DNA of 64,000 nt from a virus: IMG/VR virus record IMGVR_UViG_3300042691_055965, positions 62,001 to 126,000 of that record. One strand, 5' to 3'. The position numbers and the translations under genes were made by a program. The notes under the pieces are model-generated. The model saw nothing but the letters and a program-made list of their open reading frames with translations, ran no database searches and was not told the origin of the DNA. This document shows positions 27,493-37,320 of the stretch, in pieces. Numbering within the stretch: the first letter of the stretch is position 1; every line of letters starts with the position of its first letter.

Positions 27493-27528
27493 TTGTAAAC
27501 ATGATTGTTTTTAATTTTTTGTAAACAT
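27493..27528 (-). repeat. Two direct copies of ATGTTTACAA before the methyltransferase gene
   Basis: The two 10-base copies (27493-27502 and 27519-27528) lie 26 bases apart, in one of the few gaps in the sugar operon. They may be a binding site or chance in an AT-rich gap. Confidence 0.3.
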
Positions 27529-27531
27529 TAT

Positions 27532-28449
27532 TTATAATGAATTTATTAAATTCAACCATGTTTCCTTACAAAAATCGGTAGTTAATCCCATTTCAATAAA
27601 GTCTTTTCTAGGGTCGAATTCAGTTTTATTATTTATAACGTAATTAATTTCACGTATAAAATCTTTGTAATCAAATGATTTTGTGTTTCTACCCCATTTC
27701 CCATTTGGTTTATTATAATATATACCTACATTTGACGTGACTAATGGTAAACCGCATGCGGCAGCTTCTACTCCCGCTAAATGTAAAGTTTCTACTCTTG
27801 AAGTACAAACCAAAAGTTGACAAGAATTCATGATTTTTACCAGCAAATCATGATCGATGCGGTTAAAAACTTTGACTCTTTCATTTTTAATCGAAAAATC
27901 ATCTTTCATTACTAAACAAAAATTATAATTAGTATTTTCAATGATATTAATCATAATGTCAAAACCTTTTGGTGTAATATTGTCCGCCCCAATAAAAAGG
28001 ATTGAATTTGGTAATAATCCTAAATTATCAGTGAAATTATAATTCAAAGGTTTAAATTTGTTGAAATCGACACCTAGAGGTATCATGACAGTTTTACTTG
28101 TTATTAAATTTTCATAATGTGATTGAGTATATGGTGAATTAAAAACTACAATATCGGAATTATTACAAACTTTAATTTGTTCATAATTATTAGGTGTCAA
28201 ATCTTGTAACAAACTAATAGTTTTAGTCGGTATATTCATTTGTCTGAAATATGTTGCATTCCTTATTATATAGTCAGGTACACCATTATTTAAGGCATCA
28301 AATTCAATATTATTAGGTAAGACATGAAAAGGTGTGTAACCGTTACATTTGTCTTCTAAATTAGGTATCCATTCTAACAAATCATGCCAGAATGTTTTTG
28401 TATTTGGTATACAAGTTAATGTGTCGTTAACTAACCATCCTTTTTTCAT
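27532..28449 (-). CDS. GT4-type glycosyltransferase
   Basis: The 305-residue GT-B enzyme carries ILFIGADNITPKGFDIMINI at the donor domain start and CTSRVETLHLAGVEAAACGLP, the GT4 E-x7-E signature, near residue 230. It overlaps the FkbM-like gene by 4 bases. Confidence 0.8.
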   Translation of the reverse strand: MKKGWLVNDTLTCIPNTKTFWHDLLEWIPNLEDKCNGYTPFHVLPNNIEFDALNNGVPDYIIRNATYFRQMNIPTKTISLLQDLTPNNYEQIKVCNNSDIVVFNSPYTQSHYENLITSKTVMIPLGVDFNKFKPLNYNFTDNLGLLPNSILFIGADNITPKGFDIMINIIENTNYNFCLVMKDDFSIKNERVKVFNRIDHDLLVKIMNSCQLLVCTSRVETLHLAGVEAAACGLPLVTSNVGIYYNKPNGKWGRNTKSFDYKDFIREINYVINNKTEFDPRKDFIEMGLTTDFCKETWLNLINSL

Positions 28450-29075
28450 AAAAAATTATTATTTATCCAAACAGAATCATGTTGTTGTTGTCCGTTTATA
28501 GTGACACTTGTCATATCAACCATACTAAATCCTTTTTTTGTCAAAAAATTCACAACATCTTTGTGTAATTTTTGGTTTTCAAAAAAAGGGTATGATTCAG
28601 TTTCAATATGCATTATTTTAATATTATTAATTATGTCTGACATACTAAATAATATTTCATAAGTTGCCCCTTCAACATCTATCTTTACCAAGTCTATATT
28701 AGGAATATTATAATCGTCACATATTGTTTTTATTGTTTTACATTTCAATAATAATATTTCACTACCATATTCATTACCTCGATTACGTATACCATGTAAA
28801 CCATTTATGTTTTTTTTATAATATTCAATTTTACCATCATAATCAGCAACGACAATATTTATAGGTATTATTTCTGATAAGTTTTTCAAATATTTTTCAT
28901 AATTATCAGGTAACCCTTCAATACAATAAACGTTCGAGTTTGGAAAACAAGTTTTGAAAAATAAAGAATCTTTGCCATGTAATGAACCAATTTCCATTAT
29001 GTTTTTTATTTCATCATCTTTGAAATATTTTTTTGTAATATCTACAAATTGTTGCATATTAATTTCTAATCTCAT
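28446..29075 (-). CDS. FkbM-family methyltransferase
   Basis: The 209-residue protein has a SAM site IMEIGSLHGKDSLFF and the FkbM-type strand LVKIDVEGATYEIL with the catalytic-area Asp/Glu. It probably methylates a glycan residue. It overlaps both neighbours by 4 bases. Confidence 0.8.
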   Translation of the reverse strand: MRLEINMQQFVDITKKYFKDDEIKNIMEIGSLHGKDSLFFKTCFPNSNVYCIEGLPDNYEKYLKNLSEIIPINIVVADYDGKIEYYKKNINGLHGIRNRGNEYGSEILLLKCKTIKTICDDYNIPNIDLVKIDVEGATYEILFSMSDIINNIKIMHIETESYPFFENQKLHKDVVNFLTKKGFSMVDMTSVTINGQQQHDSVWINNNFL

Positions 29076-30112
29076 AATAAATTTTTATATAGTTTAAGAT
29101 ACTTTTTTGATACATTAATGTAATCGTAAAGATCATCAGATCTAGTTTTCAAATAATCCGATACCATTTTATAGTAACTGGAATCATTTTTCAATTTTAA
29201 CATTAAATTTGAATAGTTTTCAACTATATTATCCGACACAAACAACTCCGTGAAATCACCCACCAACTCTCTATGTGCTTGTGGCCAAGATTCCATACCG
29301 ACATGGGTTATTACGGGTTTTTTATTAATCATTGCTTCTGCGATAGTATTCCCAAAAGTTTCACCTAAAGAATTACTATGACATAAAACATCAATGGTAT
29401 TGTAAAATTTAGAAACATCCAATTCGTTTGATGAAGGTTTTAAAAAAATAATATTATTTATTTCTAATTTTTTGGCATCCTCAATCGCTTTCTGATTTGG
29501 TGCCATATAAAGAAAACACGTATCGTTAGACTCAATTTTTTTATATGCTCTTAAATTTATATCACTATATATATTACTGTCAGGTCTACCAATTCTTCCG
29601 TAAATAAATTTATGTTTTAAATTTAATTCATCACGTAAATTTTGATTTGTTATGGTTGTATTAATTGGGTTAGGGATTACAACATACGGTATATTTGTTT
29701 TTTGCAGATGATTTGTTAATGTTATTGAAGGATAAATTCTAAAATCTGATTTAGTTTGATTATAACCATGAAAGTTTGTCTCAACAACTTTAAATTTAAA
29801 TTCTGTTGTTTCGAAATCAGGTAAAAACCAAGTATCATTCCCTGATCTATGTGTTTGTAAAATATCTATGTCGTAATTATTTAATTCTGATACATGATTA
29901 AACTCTATCATTTTTATTGGTAAGGTTTTGTATTCATCGAAACGACTAGGGTTGGTTTCAGACTCATCAATTCTTGGGTGTGAATACTTATTGTAAAATA
30001 CTGTTATATCAGTTTCTAAATTTAATAATCCTTTTATCAAGTTTAAGGCACATTTGTCAGCCCCACCAACACCAAAAGAAACAATTTGCCCAATTTTCAA
30101 TTTATTCCCCAT
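29072..30112 (-). CDS. GT4-like glycosyltransferase
   Basis: The 346-residue GT-B enzyme has an N-terminal GVGGADKCALNLIKGLLNLE loop and a C-terminal NSLGETFGNTIAEAMINKKP donor-binding signature. It overlaps the next upstream gene by 16 bases. Confidence 0.8.
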   Translation of the reverse strand: MGNKLKIGQIVSFGVGGADKCALNLIKGLLNLETDITVFYNKYSHPRIDESETNPSRFDEYKTLPIKMIEFNHVSELNNYDIDILQTHRSGNDTWFLPDFETTEFKFKVVETNFHGYNQTKSDFRIYPSITLTNHLQKTNIPYVVIPNPINTTITNQNLRDELNLKHKFIYGRIGRPDSNIYSDINLRAYKKIESNDTCFLYMAPNQKAIEDAKKLEINNIIFLKPSSNELDVSKFYNTIDVLCHSNSLGETFGNTIAEAMINKKPVITHVGMESWPQAHRELVGDFTELFVSDNIVENYSNLMLKLKNDSSYYKMVSDYLKTRSDDLYDYINVSKKYLKLYKNLL

Positions 30113-30906
30113 GAATTATTTTTTAAATATTTATTTTTTTTTGTTTGAATAAAAAGATTATAATTTGTGGTAGGAGGTAAATTATTAACAATTTCATGGT
30201 TAACATGGATTGCACATATATTATCATAATAGATAAAATCTAAATTATTTTCAAGTAACCTTTCTTTAAATTCGTCATCATCATACCCAGTACCAAATCT
30301 AAATCTTTCGTCAAACCCGGATAATTCAAAATAAGTATTTCTTGATATTGCCGATAAAAAATTTAATCCAGATGGTTTATGGATAGAATGTAAATACCAT
30401 GAACCAAGTTTGTTATTAAACGAATAACCCAATTCACCCAAATTTTTTTCAAAAAATTCCTTATTCAGATTAAAATTTTCTATATTATCTTCGAAATTAA
30501 CCAATAAATCTTTAATCAAAGTTAAATCAGTTAAACAAAACACAGACATCAATATATAAGTTGAATCGTTTAAATTTTCAAAATTATTAGTTAGTTCAAA
30601 CATATTTGTAGTATGAAAAGTTTCTGGGGAACTTAATATTATAATATCCCCTACTGAATTTCTAACACCAACATTATACGGATAACAAGGATTAATACCA
30701 TTTTTTGTTTTTAATCTTATTAATTTTATATTTAAATTGAAATTCAAAACGTTATCTAATCTTTCGTTTTCAGAAGAAAAATCGTCGACTATAATTATTT
30801 CTAAATTATCATAGTTTGAATAAAAAAATTCAAAACTTTTTAAAGTATTTAAAATTAATTCTTTTCTGTTGTAGTAAGGTAAAATTATGGAAACTTTTTT
30901 TTTCAT
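30097..30906 (-). CDS. Family 2 glycosyltransferase with GFDERF/DDDE motif
   Basis: The 269-residue protein has the GT-A start VSIILPYYNRKELILNTLKS, a VDDFSS acidic site and, near residue 200, GFDERFRFGTGYDDDEF. That motif is typical of galactosyltransferase-like GT2 and GT27 enzymes. It is a clear paralogue of the protein at 33213. Confidence 0.85.
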   Translation of the reverse strand: MKKKVSIILPYYNRKELILNTLKSFEFFYSNYDNLEIIIVDDFSSENERLDNVLNFNLNIKLIRLKTKNGINPCYPYNVGVRNSVGDIIILSSPETFHTTNMFELTNNFENLNDSTYILMSVFCLTDLTLIKDLLVNFEDNIENFNLNKEFFEKNLGELGYSFNNKLGSWYLHSIHKPSGLNFLSAISRNTYFELSGFDERFRFGTGYDDDEFKERLLENNLDFIYYDNICAIHVNHEIVNNLPPTTNYNLFIQTKKNKYLKNNSWGIN

Positions 30907-32420
30907 GAATCTTTTTCTCCTTCTTGTATGTGGTACACTAAAGAATCAAAAACAGTTATATGTTTCATTCCATAATCTTTTTCTAATTTTTTAAAAAACC
31001 AATCATCTCCTGATTGTACAAAACCATTTAAAGTACCAATACCATCCCTGTATATATTACCTTCAGGATACATACCAGACTCTATAAATTTTTTAGTTTC
31101 AAAAACACACGGCATAAATAACCCTCCGTTTTGAATTGACTCGTTTGTGAGTTTATCTACAACATCGTGCCACTTTTTATAATCAATTTCATTAGGTGTT
31201 TTACCACAATTATAACTAATTGCGTGTTGTCCACTTAATAATTTACCACTTTCCACTAATCTAGAGCAAGGTATATTTTTACCATCATGGTGTTTCAACA
31301 AGTTAGAAAGCCACCCATCACTAAAAACCATGTCCGAATTTACAAAACATATGTTATCGTATTGACTTGTTTTTCCTGCAAAATTCCAACATCTATAAAC
31401 CCTATTTAAATAATAATCATTGGGATTTGGATCGTTGTAAATTGAGTATGGGATATCTAAAGATTTTAATTTTTCTATGATTTCTTCAGTAGCGTCATTT
31501 GCAACAATTCTAAATTTTACATCCCAACCAAAAACTTTTGATTTTTTGCTTTTCATTTCATTATGTATCAAATTTAAATAATCTTCTGATTTAAAAATAA
31601 GACTAATTACTTCTATTTCTTTTTTTTCATTAGTTATTAATCCATTATTTTCATTATAAATTTCTCTAATAAGTTTTTTATTTTTTGGATTTATATCATC
31701 TGTAATTATAAACCAATCGGGTAATAAATTTTTATCTAATTCTTCTACTTTCAAAGTCATTTCATTTAATAACCTTTCAAGTTTCCATCCATTTTGTCCG
31801 TTAGACTTGTAAACATTATATTTTGTTATTATCTGATAGTCAGTGGCAAATCCTCGATGTACAACCGAAAAATCGGTTTTACTTACTTTTTGAATACCAT
31901 TAGGATATTGCGGTAAATGTAAACCGGACAATGGTTGAAAATTAAGTTTACCATTATTTCTCCATAATGGGCACCAACCGCCATTTAAAGAATGATATGA
32001 ATCATCTATTCTATAATGTATATCACTTCTCCAAAGATTGTAGTGATTGAAAAAAAATCCATCAATTCCATAATTTGTCCCTAATTGACACATATTTTTT
32101 AATTCTTCCCCATTGTTCTTTAATAATCTACCATCCAATAATAAATCGCCATCTAACCAAAGAATCCAATCAGTGTCAGGGTGTTCAGATAATAATTTTT
32201 CCAGCAATTCCTTTTTACAAATTAATTCTTCATTAAATCTATTTGTCGGAGACTCAATAACCACACAATTTTTAAATTGTTTATAGTATTCTAAACTACC
32301 ATCGTCAGAATTTTGATCGAATACATAGATATAATCACAAACTGACATTTGTTTAAACCAATTTTCTAAATTTCCTTTAGAAAGTTCATTTCTTAATTGT
32401 GTAAAACCAACTATTTTCAT
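30903..32420 (-). CDS. Two-domain glycosyltransferase
   Basis: The 505-residue protein has an N-terminal GT-A domain with WILWLDGDLLLDGR (DxD-type site near residue 95). A second GT-A-like domain contains ICFVNSDMVFSDGW (near residue 355). It could be a processive or bifunctional enzyme. Its start context AAATAAATTTATATG matches that of the small gene at 11304. Confidence 0.75.
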   Translation of the reverse strand: MKIVGFTQLRNELSKGNLENWFKQMSVCDYIYVFDQNSDDGSLEYYKQFKNCVVIESPTNRFNEELICKKELLEKLLSEHPDTDWILWLDGDLLLDGRLLKNNGEELKNMCQLGTNYGIDGFFFNHYNLWRSDIHYRIDDSYHSLNGGWCPLWRNNGKLNFQPLSGLHLPQYPNGIQKVSKTDFSVVHRGFATDYQIITKYNVYKSNGQNGWKLERLLNEMTLKVEELDKNLLPDWFIITDDINPKNKKLIREIYNENNGLITNEKKEIEVISLIFKSEDYLNLIHNEMKSKKSKVFGWDVKFRIVANDATEEIIEKLKSLDIPYSIYNDPNPNDYYLNRVYRCWNFAGKTSQYDNICFVNSDMVFSDGWLSNLLKHHDGKNIPCSRLVESGKLLSGQHAISYNCGKTPNEIDYKKWHDVVDKLTNESIQNGGLFMPCVFETKKFIESGMYPEGNIYRDGIGTLNGFVQSGDDWFFKKLEKDYGMKHITVFDSLVYHIQEGEKDS

Positions 32421-33223
32421 ATAAATTTATTTATTAATTCTGTTATTGTGTTATTAATATTTTTTGTTTTGTAATTGTAAAAATTATTAAATTTTTTACT
32501 TATATTAGATCCATTATACCAATGGATACCAATGGTGTCGTCCGACAAATTTCCCAAATTTATACCTGAAAATATTTTTTCTATTTCAGTATCACTAAAT
32601 GGGTAAAAACAGGTCGGATTAATAATTTTCATTTTATTAGGTAAATTTTTATCAAACCCTTTTGGGTAAAGTTGATTAAGTAAAGTAGAACCAATAGATT
32701 GGTACTTTGTCCTATCAAAATTTACGTCAATTAAATTTACTATTTTTTTAAAATAAATGTTATTTGGGATAGATAAAAAGAACCCAATTATGTGAATATC
32801 TTTTCTTAAACAAATTACAGTATCTGAATCCCCGACATTTAAAAAATCCAAGGGCTTTAGATATAAAATATCCATATCTGACCAACCACCACCGTCAGTA
32901 CTTAACAAGTACCATCTCAAAAAATCTGATTTATAAATTTCAGGTATTTCATTAGTAAAACCAATTTTTTCAAAATCCACTTCATTGAAATTAATGTATT
33001 TTAAATTCTTTAAATCGTAGTACCAATTATACCCATCATATTTTAATTCTTGCTCTCCGGTTTTCCAAGTAATATCCCCATAAAATGGTTTCTTAGGTTC
33101 ATGTAAAATAATTTGCCAATCAGGGTTAAATTTATTGAAACTTACTATTGTCATGTATTGAAGATAAGACAATTTAGATTTGTCCCAATAAAAATGCATA
33201 ATTTTAGGAATTTTAGTTAACAT
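32417..33223 (-). CDS. GT32-type glycosyltransferase with DxD motif
   Basis: The 268-residue protein begins IPKIMHFYWDKSKLSYLQY and carries SDFLRWYLLSTDGGGWSDMD, the GT32 acceptor/donor region with its DxD (Asp-Met-Asp). It overlaps the next gene by 11 bases. Confidence 0.85.
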   Translation of the reverse strand: MLTKIPKIMHFYWDKSKLSYLQYMTIVSFNKFNPDWQIILHEPKKPFYGDITWKTGEQELKYDGYNWYYDLKNLKYINFNEVDFEKIGFTNEIPEIYKSDFLRWYLLSTDGGGWSDMDILYLKPLDFLNVGDSDTVICLRKDIHIIGFFLSIPNNIYFKKIVNLIDVNFDRTKYQSIGSTLLNQLYPKGFDKNLPNKMKIINPTCFYPFSDTEIEKIFSGINLGNLSDDTIGIHWYNGSNISKKFNNFYNYKTKNINNTITELINKFI

Positions 33224-34019
33224 GAGGATTAATTAAATTTTTTGTAATATTTTCAAAAAGGTTTTGATTTTTTCTGATTGATTCCATTATATTATGTGAT
33301 TTAGCAAAAAAATTATTTTCACTATAATGCCATTGATGAATTGCAAATGGAGTGTCTTGTATTTTTAATTCTAAACCTAATAGTTTAATTCTATGTAGTA
33401 ACTCATCATCATCAAACCCAATTCCATTAGAAAATCTTTCATCGAACCCCCCTAATTTATCCATATTTTTTTTTGTAATTGCGGACAAAAAATGATAATG
33501 AGCGGGTCTATAAATTGAATGGTTATACCAACAAGACTCACCCTCTCTAACATAATTAATATTATTAAATGGTAGTGATACATTTATAATTTTATCAAAA
33601 ATATCATCATAACTGAAGTCTAAATTTTGTAGTTGTTCTGTTTTGGTTTTGTTTAATGAATAGACCGCATACGTTAAATAGTTTTCATCATTTATATTAT
33701 TTACAATATCATCTAATATGTCCCCAACATGCAAACATTCTGGATTTTGTAAAATTATAATATCTCCGGTTGCTTCATTTATTGATTTATTAAAAGGAAC
33801 GCAAGGATTTGTGTACCATCTTTCTGTTGGTAATACTTTAAGTACTTTTACGAATGGAAAAATTTCGGGGATATCTGTAATATCATGTTCTAATGAAGAG
33901 CAATCGTCTGTAATAATAAACTCTACATTGTCTACGTGTTTTGACTTTTGTATTGTATTTAAAGTATTTATTAATTGTTTTTTTCTATTGTAATATGATG
34001 TTACTATTGAAATTTTCAT
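33213..34019 (-). CDS. Family 2 glycosyltransferase, paralogue of 30097 gene
   Basis: The 268-residue protein has ISIVTSYYNRKKQLINTL, TDDCSS and GFDERFSNGIGFDDDEL, matching the 30097 protein segment by segment. The two probably arose by duplication and may add similar sugars to different positions. Confidence 0.85.
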   Translation of the reverse strand: MKISIVTSYYNRKKQLINTLNTIQKSKHVDNVEFIITDDCSSLEHDITDIPEIFPFVKVLKVLPTERWYTNPCVPFNKSINEATGDIIILQNPECLHVGDILDDIVNNINDENYLTYAVYSLNKTKTEQLQNLDFSYDDIFDKIINVSLPFNNINYVREGESCWYNHSIYRPAHYHFLSAITKKNMDKLGGFDERFSNGIGFDDDELLHRIKLLGLELKIQDTPFAIHQWHYSENNFFAKSHNIMESIRKNQNLFENITKNLINPHVN

Positions 34020-35083
34020 TATTCTAAATTTTTTAATATTTTTACAATTATATCGGAAGTTTTCCCATTACCTAACCATTCTGTATTTTTTTTATTACTA
34101 TATTCAGTCAACCATTTTTTACTATTATACCAAGATTTATCGTTGTTTTTATTAACGTCAATCATAAAAGAACAATAATTATCGATAGATTCTGGTCTTT
34201 CAGTAAAATCCCTAGGCACTATAACGGGAGTGTCTAAAAGTGCAGGCTCCTCTTGTGCTGTACCAGAATCTGAAATTATGAATTTAGAATCGTATACATA
34301 ATCAATATACTTTTTAAATGGAAGTAAGTCAATAACTTGCATATCCCCTAAATCAATTTTAAATTCTTTAATGTAGTCTATTGTTCTTTTAAACCCTAAC
34401 ATATACAAAGGTAAATTATGTTCTAATGACATGAGTTTTGAGTATTCTATTATATTTTCTAATCTTTCTTTATGTTTGAAATTTTCTGGTCTATGTATGT
34501 CTAAAATTATTTTGTCATTAAGTTTTTTTCTTAACGGTTTAAATTTATTCACCACTTCAACAATGGTATTACCTACAACATAAATTGAGTCACTATCAAT
34601 GTTTTCTTTAATTGCTTTATTTTTGTAATTATCATGATAAACAAATAAAAAATCACTGCAATGATCACATACGATTCTATTTATTTCTTCTAACATCCTT
34701 TTGTCGTATGATCTCATTCCAGCTTCAATGTGACCGATTTTGTAACCTTCTTTTTTTAAAGAAACTGAAGAAACCACAGAATTTGAATCTCCCAAAAATA
34801 TTATAATATCTGGATTTAAATTTTCATTTCTAATTAATTCAATTAATTTAATGGAAAGTTCCGATGTTTGATGGAAGTGTTCTTTACCTACACCCCCAAT
34901 ATTTAAATTATAATCGGGTTCCCTGATTTGTAACTCTTCAAAAAAAACGTCAGACAAAAGTCTATCGAAATGTTGTCCTGTGTGAATTAATACGTGATTA
35001 AACTCTTTGTCTAATTTTTTAAAGATTTCAGACATTCTTATAAAATCTGGACGAATACCCGTAACTGTAATTATGTTTTTCAT
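34019..35083 (-). CDS. wecB: UDP-N-acetylglucosamine 2-epimerase (WecB-like)
   Basis: The 354-residue protein has TGIRPDFIR at the start, HTGQHFD, IGHIEAGMRSYDKRMLEEIN near residue 125, ILDIHRPENF and SDSGTAQEEP, which are the WecB family markers. It would turn UDP-GlcNAc into UDP-ManNAc as a glycan precursor. It overlaps both neighbours by one base. Confidence 0.9.
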   Translation of the reverse strand: MKNIITVTGIRPDFIRMSEIFKKLDKEFNHVLIHTGQHFDRLLSDVFFEELQIREPDYNLNIGGVGKEHFHQTSELSIKLIELIRNENLNPDIIIFLGDSNSVVSSVSLKKEGYKIGHIEAGMRSYDKRMLEEINRIVCDHCSDFLFVYHDNYKNKAIKENIDSDSIYVVGNTIVEVVNKFKPLRKKLNDKIILDIHRPENFKHKERLENIIEYSKLMSLEHNLPLYMLGFKRTIDYIKEFKIDLGDMQVIDLLPFKKYIDYVYDSKFIISDSGTAQEEPALLDTPVIVPRDFTERPESIDNYCSFMIDVNKNNDKSWYNSKKWLTEYSNKKNTEWLGNGKTSDIIVKILKNLE

Positions 35084-36720
35084 TAATTTAATATTTTTAT
35101 GTATTCAGTTTTAATTTTTTTTGCAACTTCTATGTAATTGAATTTATCAGTATCATTAGGAACTGAATATCTTTTCTTTTCCAAGATAGTACCATTGTTA
35201 TCTACATTATAAATCCAACCGTATTTCCCACACATCCACCCTTCAATTGTTGTTCTACCTAAAAGTATTCCTGCAGTTTCAGAACAATTTTTCACATACT
35301 TTTCAATTTTTTGTGTCGGTTCAAAATGTTTGACATGATTATAAATTAATAAATCATTTAAATAATTCGATTTATTTTCCCCAACAATCCAAAATTCTTT
35401 TCCTATTGATTTTGTGTAAAATAACAAATCTTTTATTGCGTTTTCTCTTAAATAATCAATTGTACCAACAAATAATACATAATCATTATCTTTTATATTT
35501 TTGGTATTAAACCTATCAGAGTCAATTGGATTATATATGACTTCAGTGGATTCAGTAGGAATATTAAAATTTTGAACAATATGTTTTTGAATTTCAGGTC
35601 TGATACAAATATATTTTTTTATTTTTTCATTTATAACTGGATTTTCTAATTCAATTACTTCTGAATGTATTGTACTAATTTTATCGATATTAGGATATAA
35701 TTCACAAATTTTATTTGTAACTGGTAAATGTTGTGTGTGAATTATATCAAAATCAACATCACCTGTTTTGTACATTAAGTTTGGTTGTGATACTTGATTT
35801 CCTTGTGGTGTTTTAAATCCCCATTTTCCATCACCTAATTTATAACCAGGTGGTTCATTAAATGGTAATGTTTTTATTCCTTGTTGTTGTGCTATTTTAG
35901 ATAAAGGTCCGTTGATATCCGACAATACCGTCACGTCACAATTTAATTTTTTAAGTCCTCTTGCTAATTCATAAACATACATTTCTGAACCAGTATATGT
36001 TTTGAAAAACAAACACGATAACAAAACTTTGATGGGGGATTCTAAATTTAAATTTCTTTTAATTTTTATAGGTAAAACTTCTTTGTAGTTTTCTGCAAAC
36101 AATTCTCTATTTTTTTCCCATTGTTCATTTGTTTGTCCAATCGACTTGTGTGTGACTCTAACATCGTACATTACACCAATTTTCACATCAGACATAAAAT
36201 TTCTAAATGAAAAATCAACATCGTAGAAATGAAACCCTTTTATTTCTTCATTAAAATTGTGTTGGATATTTTTTTTATTAACTACAATAAACAAACCATC
36301 AACTAAAACAACATCATCTAACTGATTTCCCTTACTGTTTGAATACTTTGATTCCCATTTTTTTCCTTCATGTTCATGGTTTACTATTCCTTTCATTTTG
36401 GAAAAGTCTTCCCACCACTTTGCACTTTTAGGTAACAAAGTAGAACCTGCTAAACCTAAAACACCATAATTAGAATTTCTTTTGAAATGATTTAATATCT
36501 TTTGTCCCCAATTCTTTGAATCGAAATATATATCATCGTGACATAACACAACAACGTCATTTTTAGAATTTTCGAGTATTTTGTTGTATACTTCAGTCAA
36601 AGAATATTCACCATTATTTTCCACAGGAACTATTTCCAAATTAGATACCCCTGATGTTTTTTTCAACATTGATACAAAATCAGAATCTATTTTTCTTGTT
36701 GAAAATCCTATTGTAATCAT
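35083..36720 (-). CDS. Fused glycosyltransferase (GT-A plus GT4-like)
   Basis: The 545-residue protein has an N-terminal GT2-like domain (ISTRKIDSDF start region, VVVLCHDDIYFD acidic site, residues 1-215). A GT-B domain (about 230-545) follows, with TGSEMYVYELARGLKK and the donor-half strand VLFVGTIDYL. The fusion is unusual but common in glycan clusters. Confidence 0.75.
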   Translation of the reverse strand: MITIGFSTRKIDSDFVSMLKKTSGVSNLEIVPVENNGEYSLTEVYNKILENSKNDVVVLCHDDIYFDSKNWGQKILNHFKRNSNYGVLGLAGSTLLPKSAKWWEDFSKMKGIVNHEHEGKKWESKYSNSKGNQLDDVVLVDGLFIVVNKKNIQHNFNEEIKGFHFYDVDFSFRNFMSDVKIGVMYDVRVTHKSIGQTNEQWEKNRELFAENYKEVLPIKIKRNLNLESPIKVLLSCLFFKTYTGSEMYVYELARGLKKLNCDVTVLSDINGPLSKIAQQQGIKTLPFNEPPGYKLGDGKWGFKTPQGNQVSQPNLMYKTGDVDFDIIHTQHLPVTNKICELYPNIDKISTIHSEVIELENPVINEKIKKYICIRPEIQKHIVQNFNIPTESTEVIYNPIDSDRFNTKNIKDNDYVLFVGTIDYLRENAIKDLLFYTKSIGKEFWIVGENKSNYLNDLLIYNHVKHFEPTQKIEKYVKNCSETAGILLGRTTIEGWMCGKYGWIYNVDNNGTILEKKRYSVPNDTDKFNYIEVAKKIKTEYIKILN

Positions 36721-37319
36721 AACCCAGTACTTCCAAATCCGTTATCGTTTCTGTCTTTTGTTCCCACTTCAGAAAGTTCTACAAAATTAATCCATTTTCC
36801 CGAAATTACAGGACAAAGTACTGCTTGTGCAATTTTTTGTCCTTTGGAAATTTTAATTCTTTCTGATGTGGTATTGAATAAAATTACTTTGATTTCCCCC
36901 AAGTAACCACTATCTACAGTTCCTGGTGAATTTAAAACCATAAGTCCTTGATTAAGGGCTAATCCACTTTTTGAACGAATTTGAATTTCATGTCCATCAG
37001 GAATATCTAACACAAGTCCTGTCGGTATAAGTTTTCTATCATTAGCTTGAATCCAAACTTCTTCCGACGCTCTCAAATCAAAACCTGAATCAGACAAATG
37101 TTCATATTTTGGATTATCAGAATCTGATTTGTTAATGAATCCTAAATCTATTTTATGATTATCCATAGATTGTAAGAACATATTTGAAAGTTCTTCTTCA
37201 GTTATTCCTAATGATTCTAATATTGATTCAGGGTTATCCATATCAAAATCATTCATATTTTCTTGTAAATCCTTAAGTAGTTTAAGGTTTTGTGTTATTT
37301 CATTTAAATCTTCTTGCAT
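36717..37319 (-). CDS. dut: dUTPase with N-terminal extension
   Basis: The 200-residue protein is longer than the roughly 150 typical of trimeric dUTPases. All five motifs are seen: DSGFDLRA at 77-84, RSKSGLA at 115-121, the substrate loop NSPGTVDSGYLGEI at 130-143, and the C-terminal arm RNDNGFGSTG at 190-199. The first 55 residues form a separate acidic helical segment of unknown role. It hydrolyses dUTP to protect DNA synthesis, and it overlaps the fused glycosyltransferase by 4 bases. Confidence 0.92.
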   Translation of the reverse strand: MQEDLNEITQNLKLLKDLQENMNDFDMDNPESILESLGITEEELSNMFLQSMDNHKIDLGFINKSDSDNPKYEHLSDSGFDLRASEEVWIQANDRKLIPTGLVLDIPDGHEIQIRSKSGLALNQGLMVLNSPGTVDSGYLGEIKVILFNTTSERIKISKGQKIAQAVLCPVISGKWINFVELSEVGTKDRNDNGFGSTGL

Positions 37320-37320
37320 A

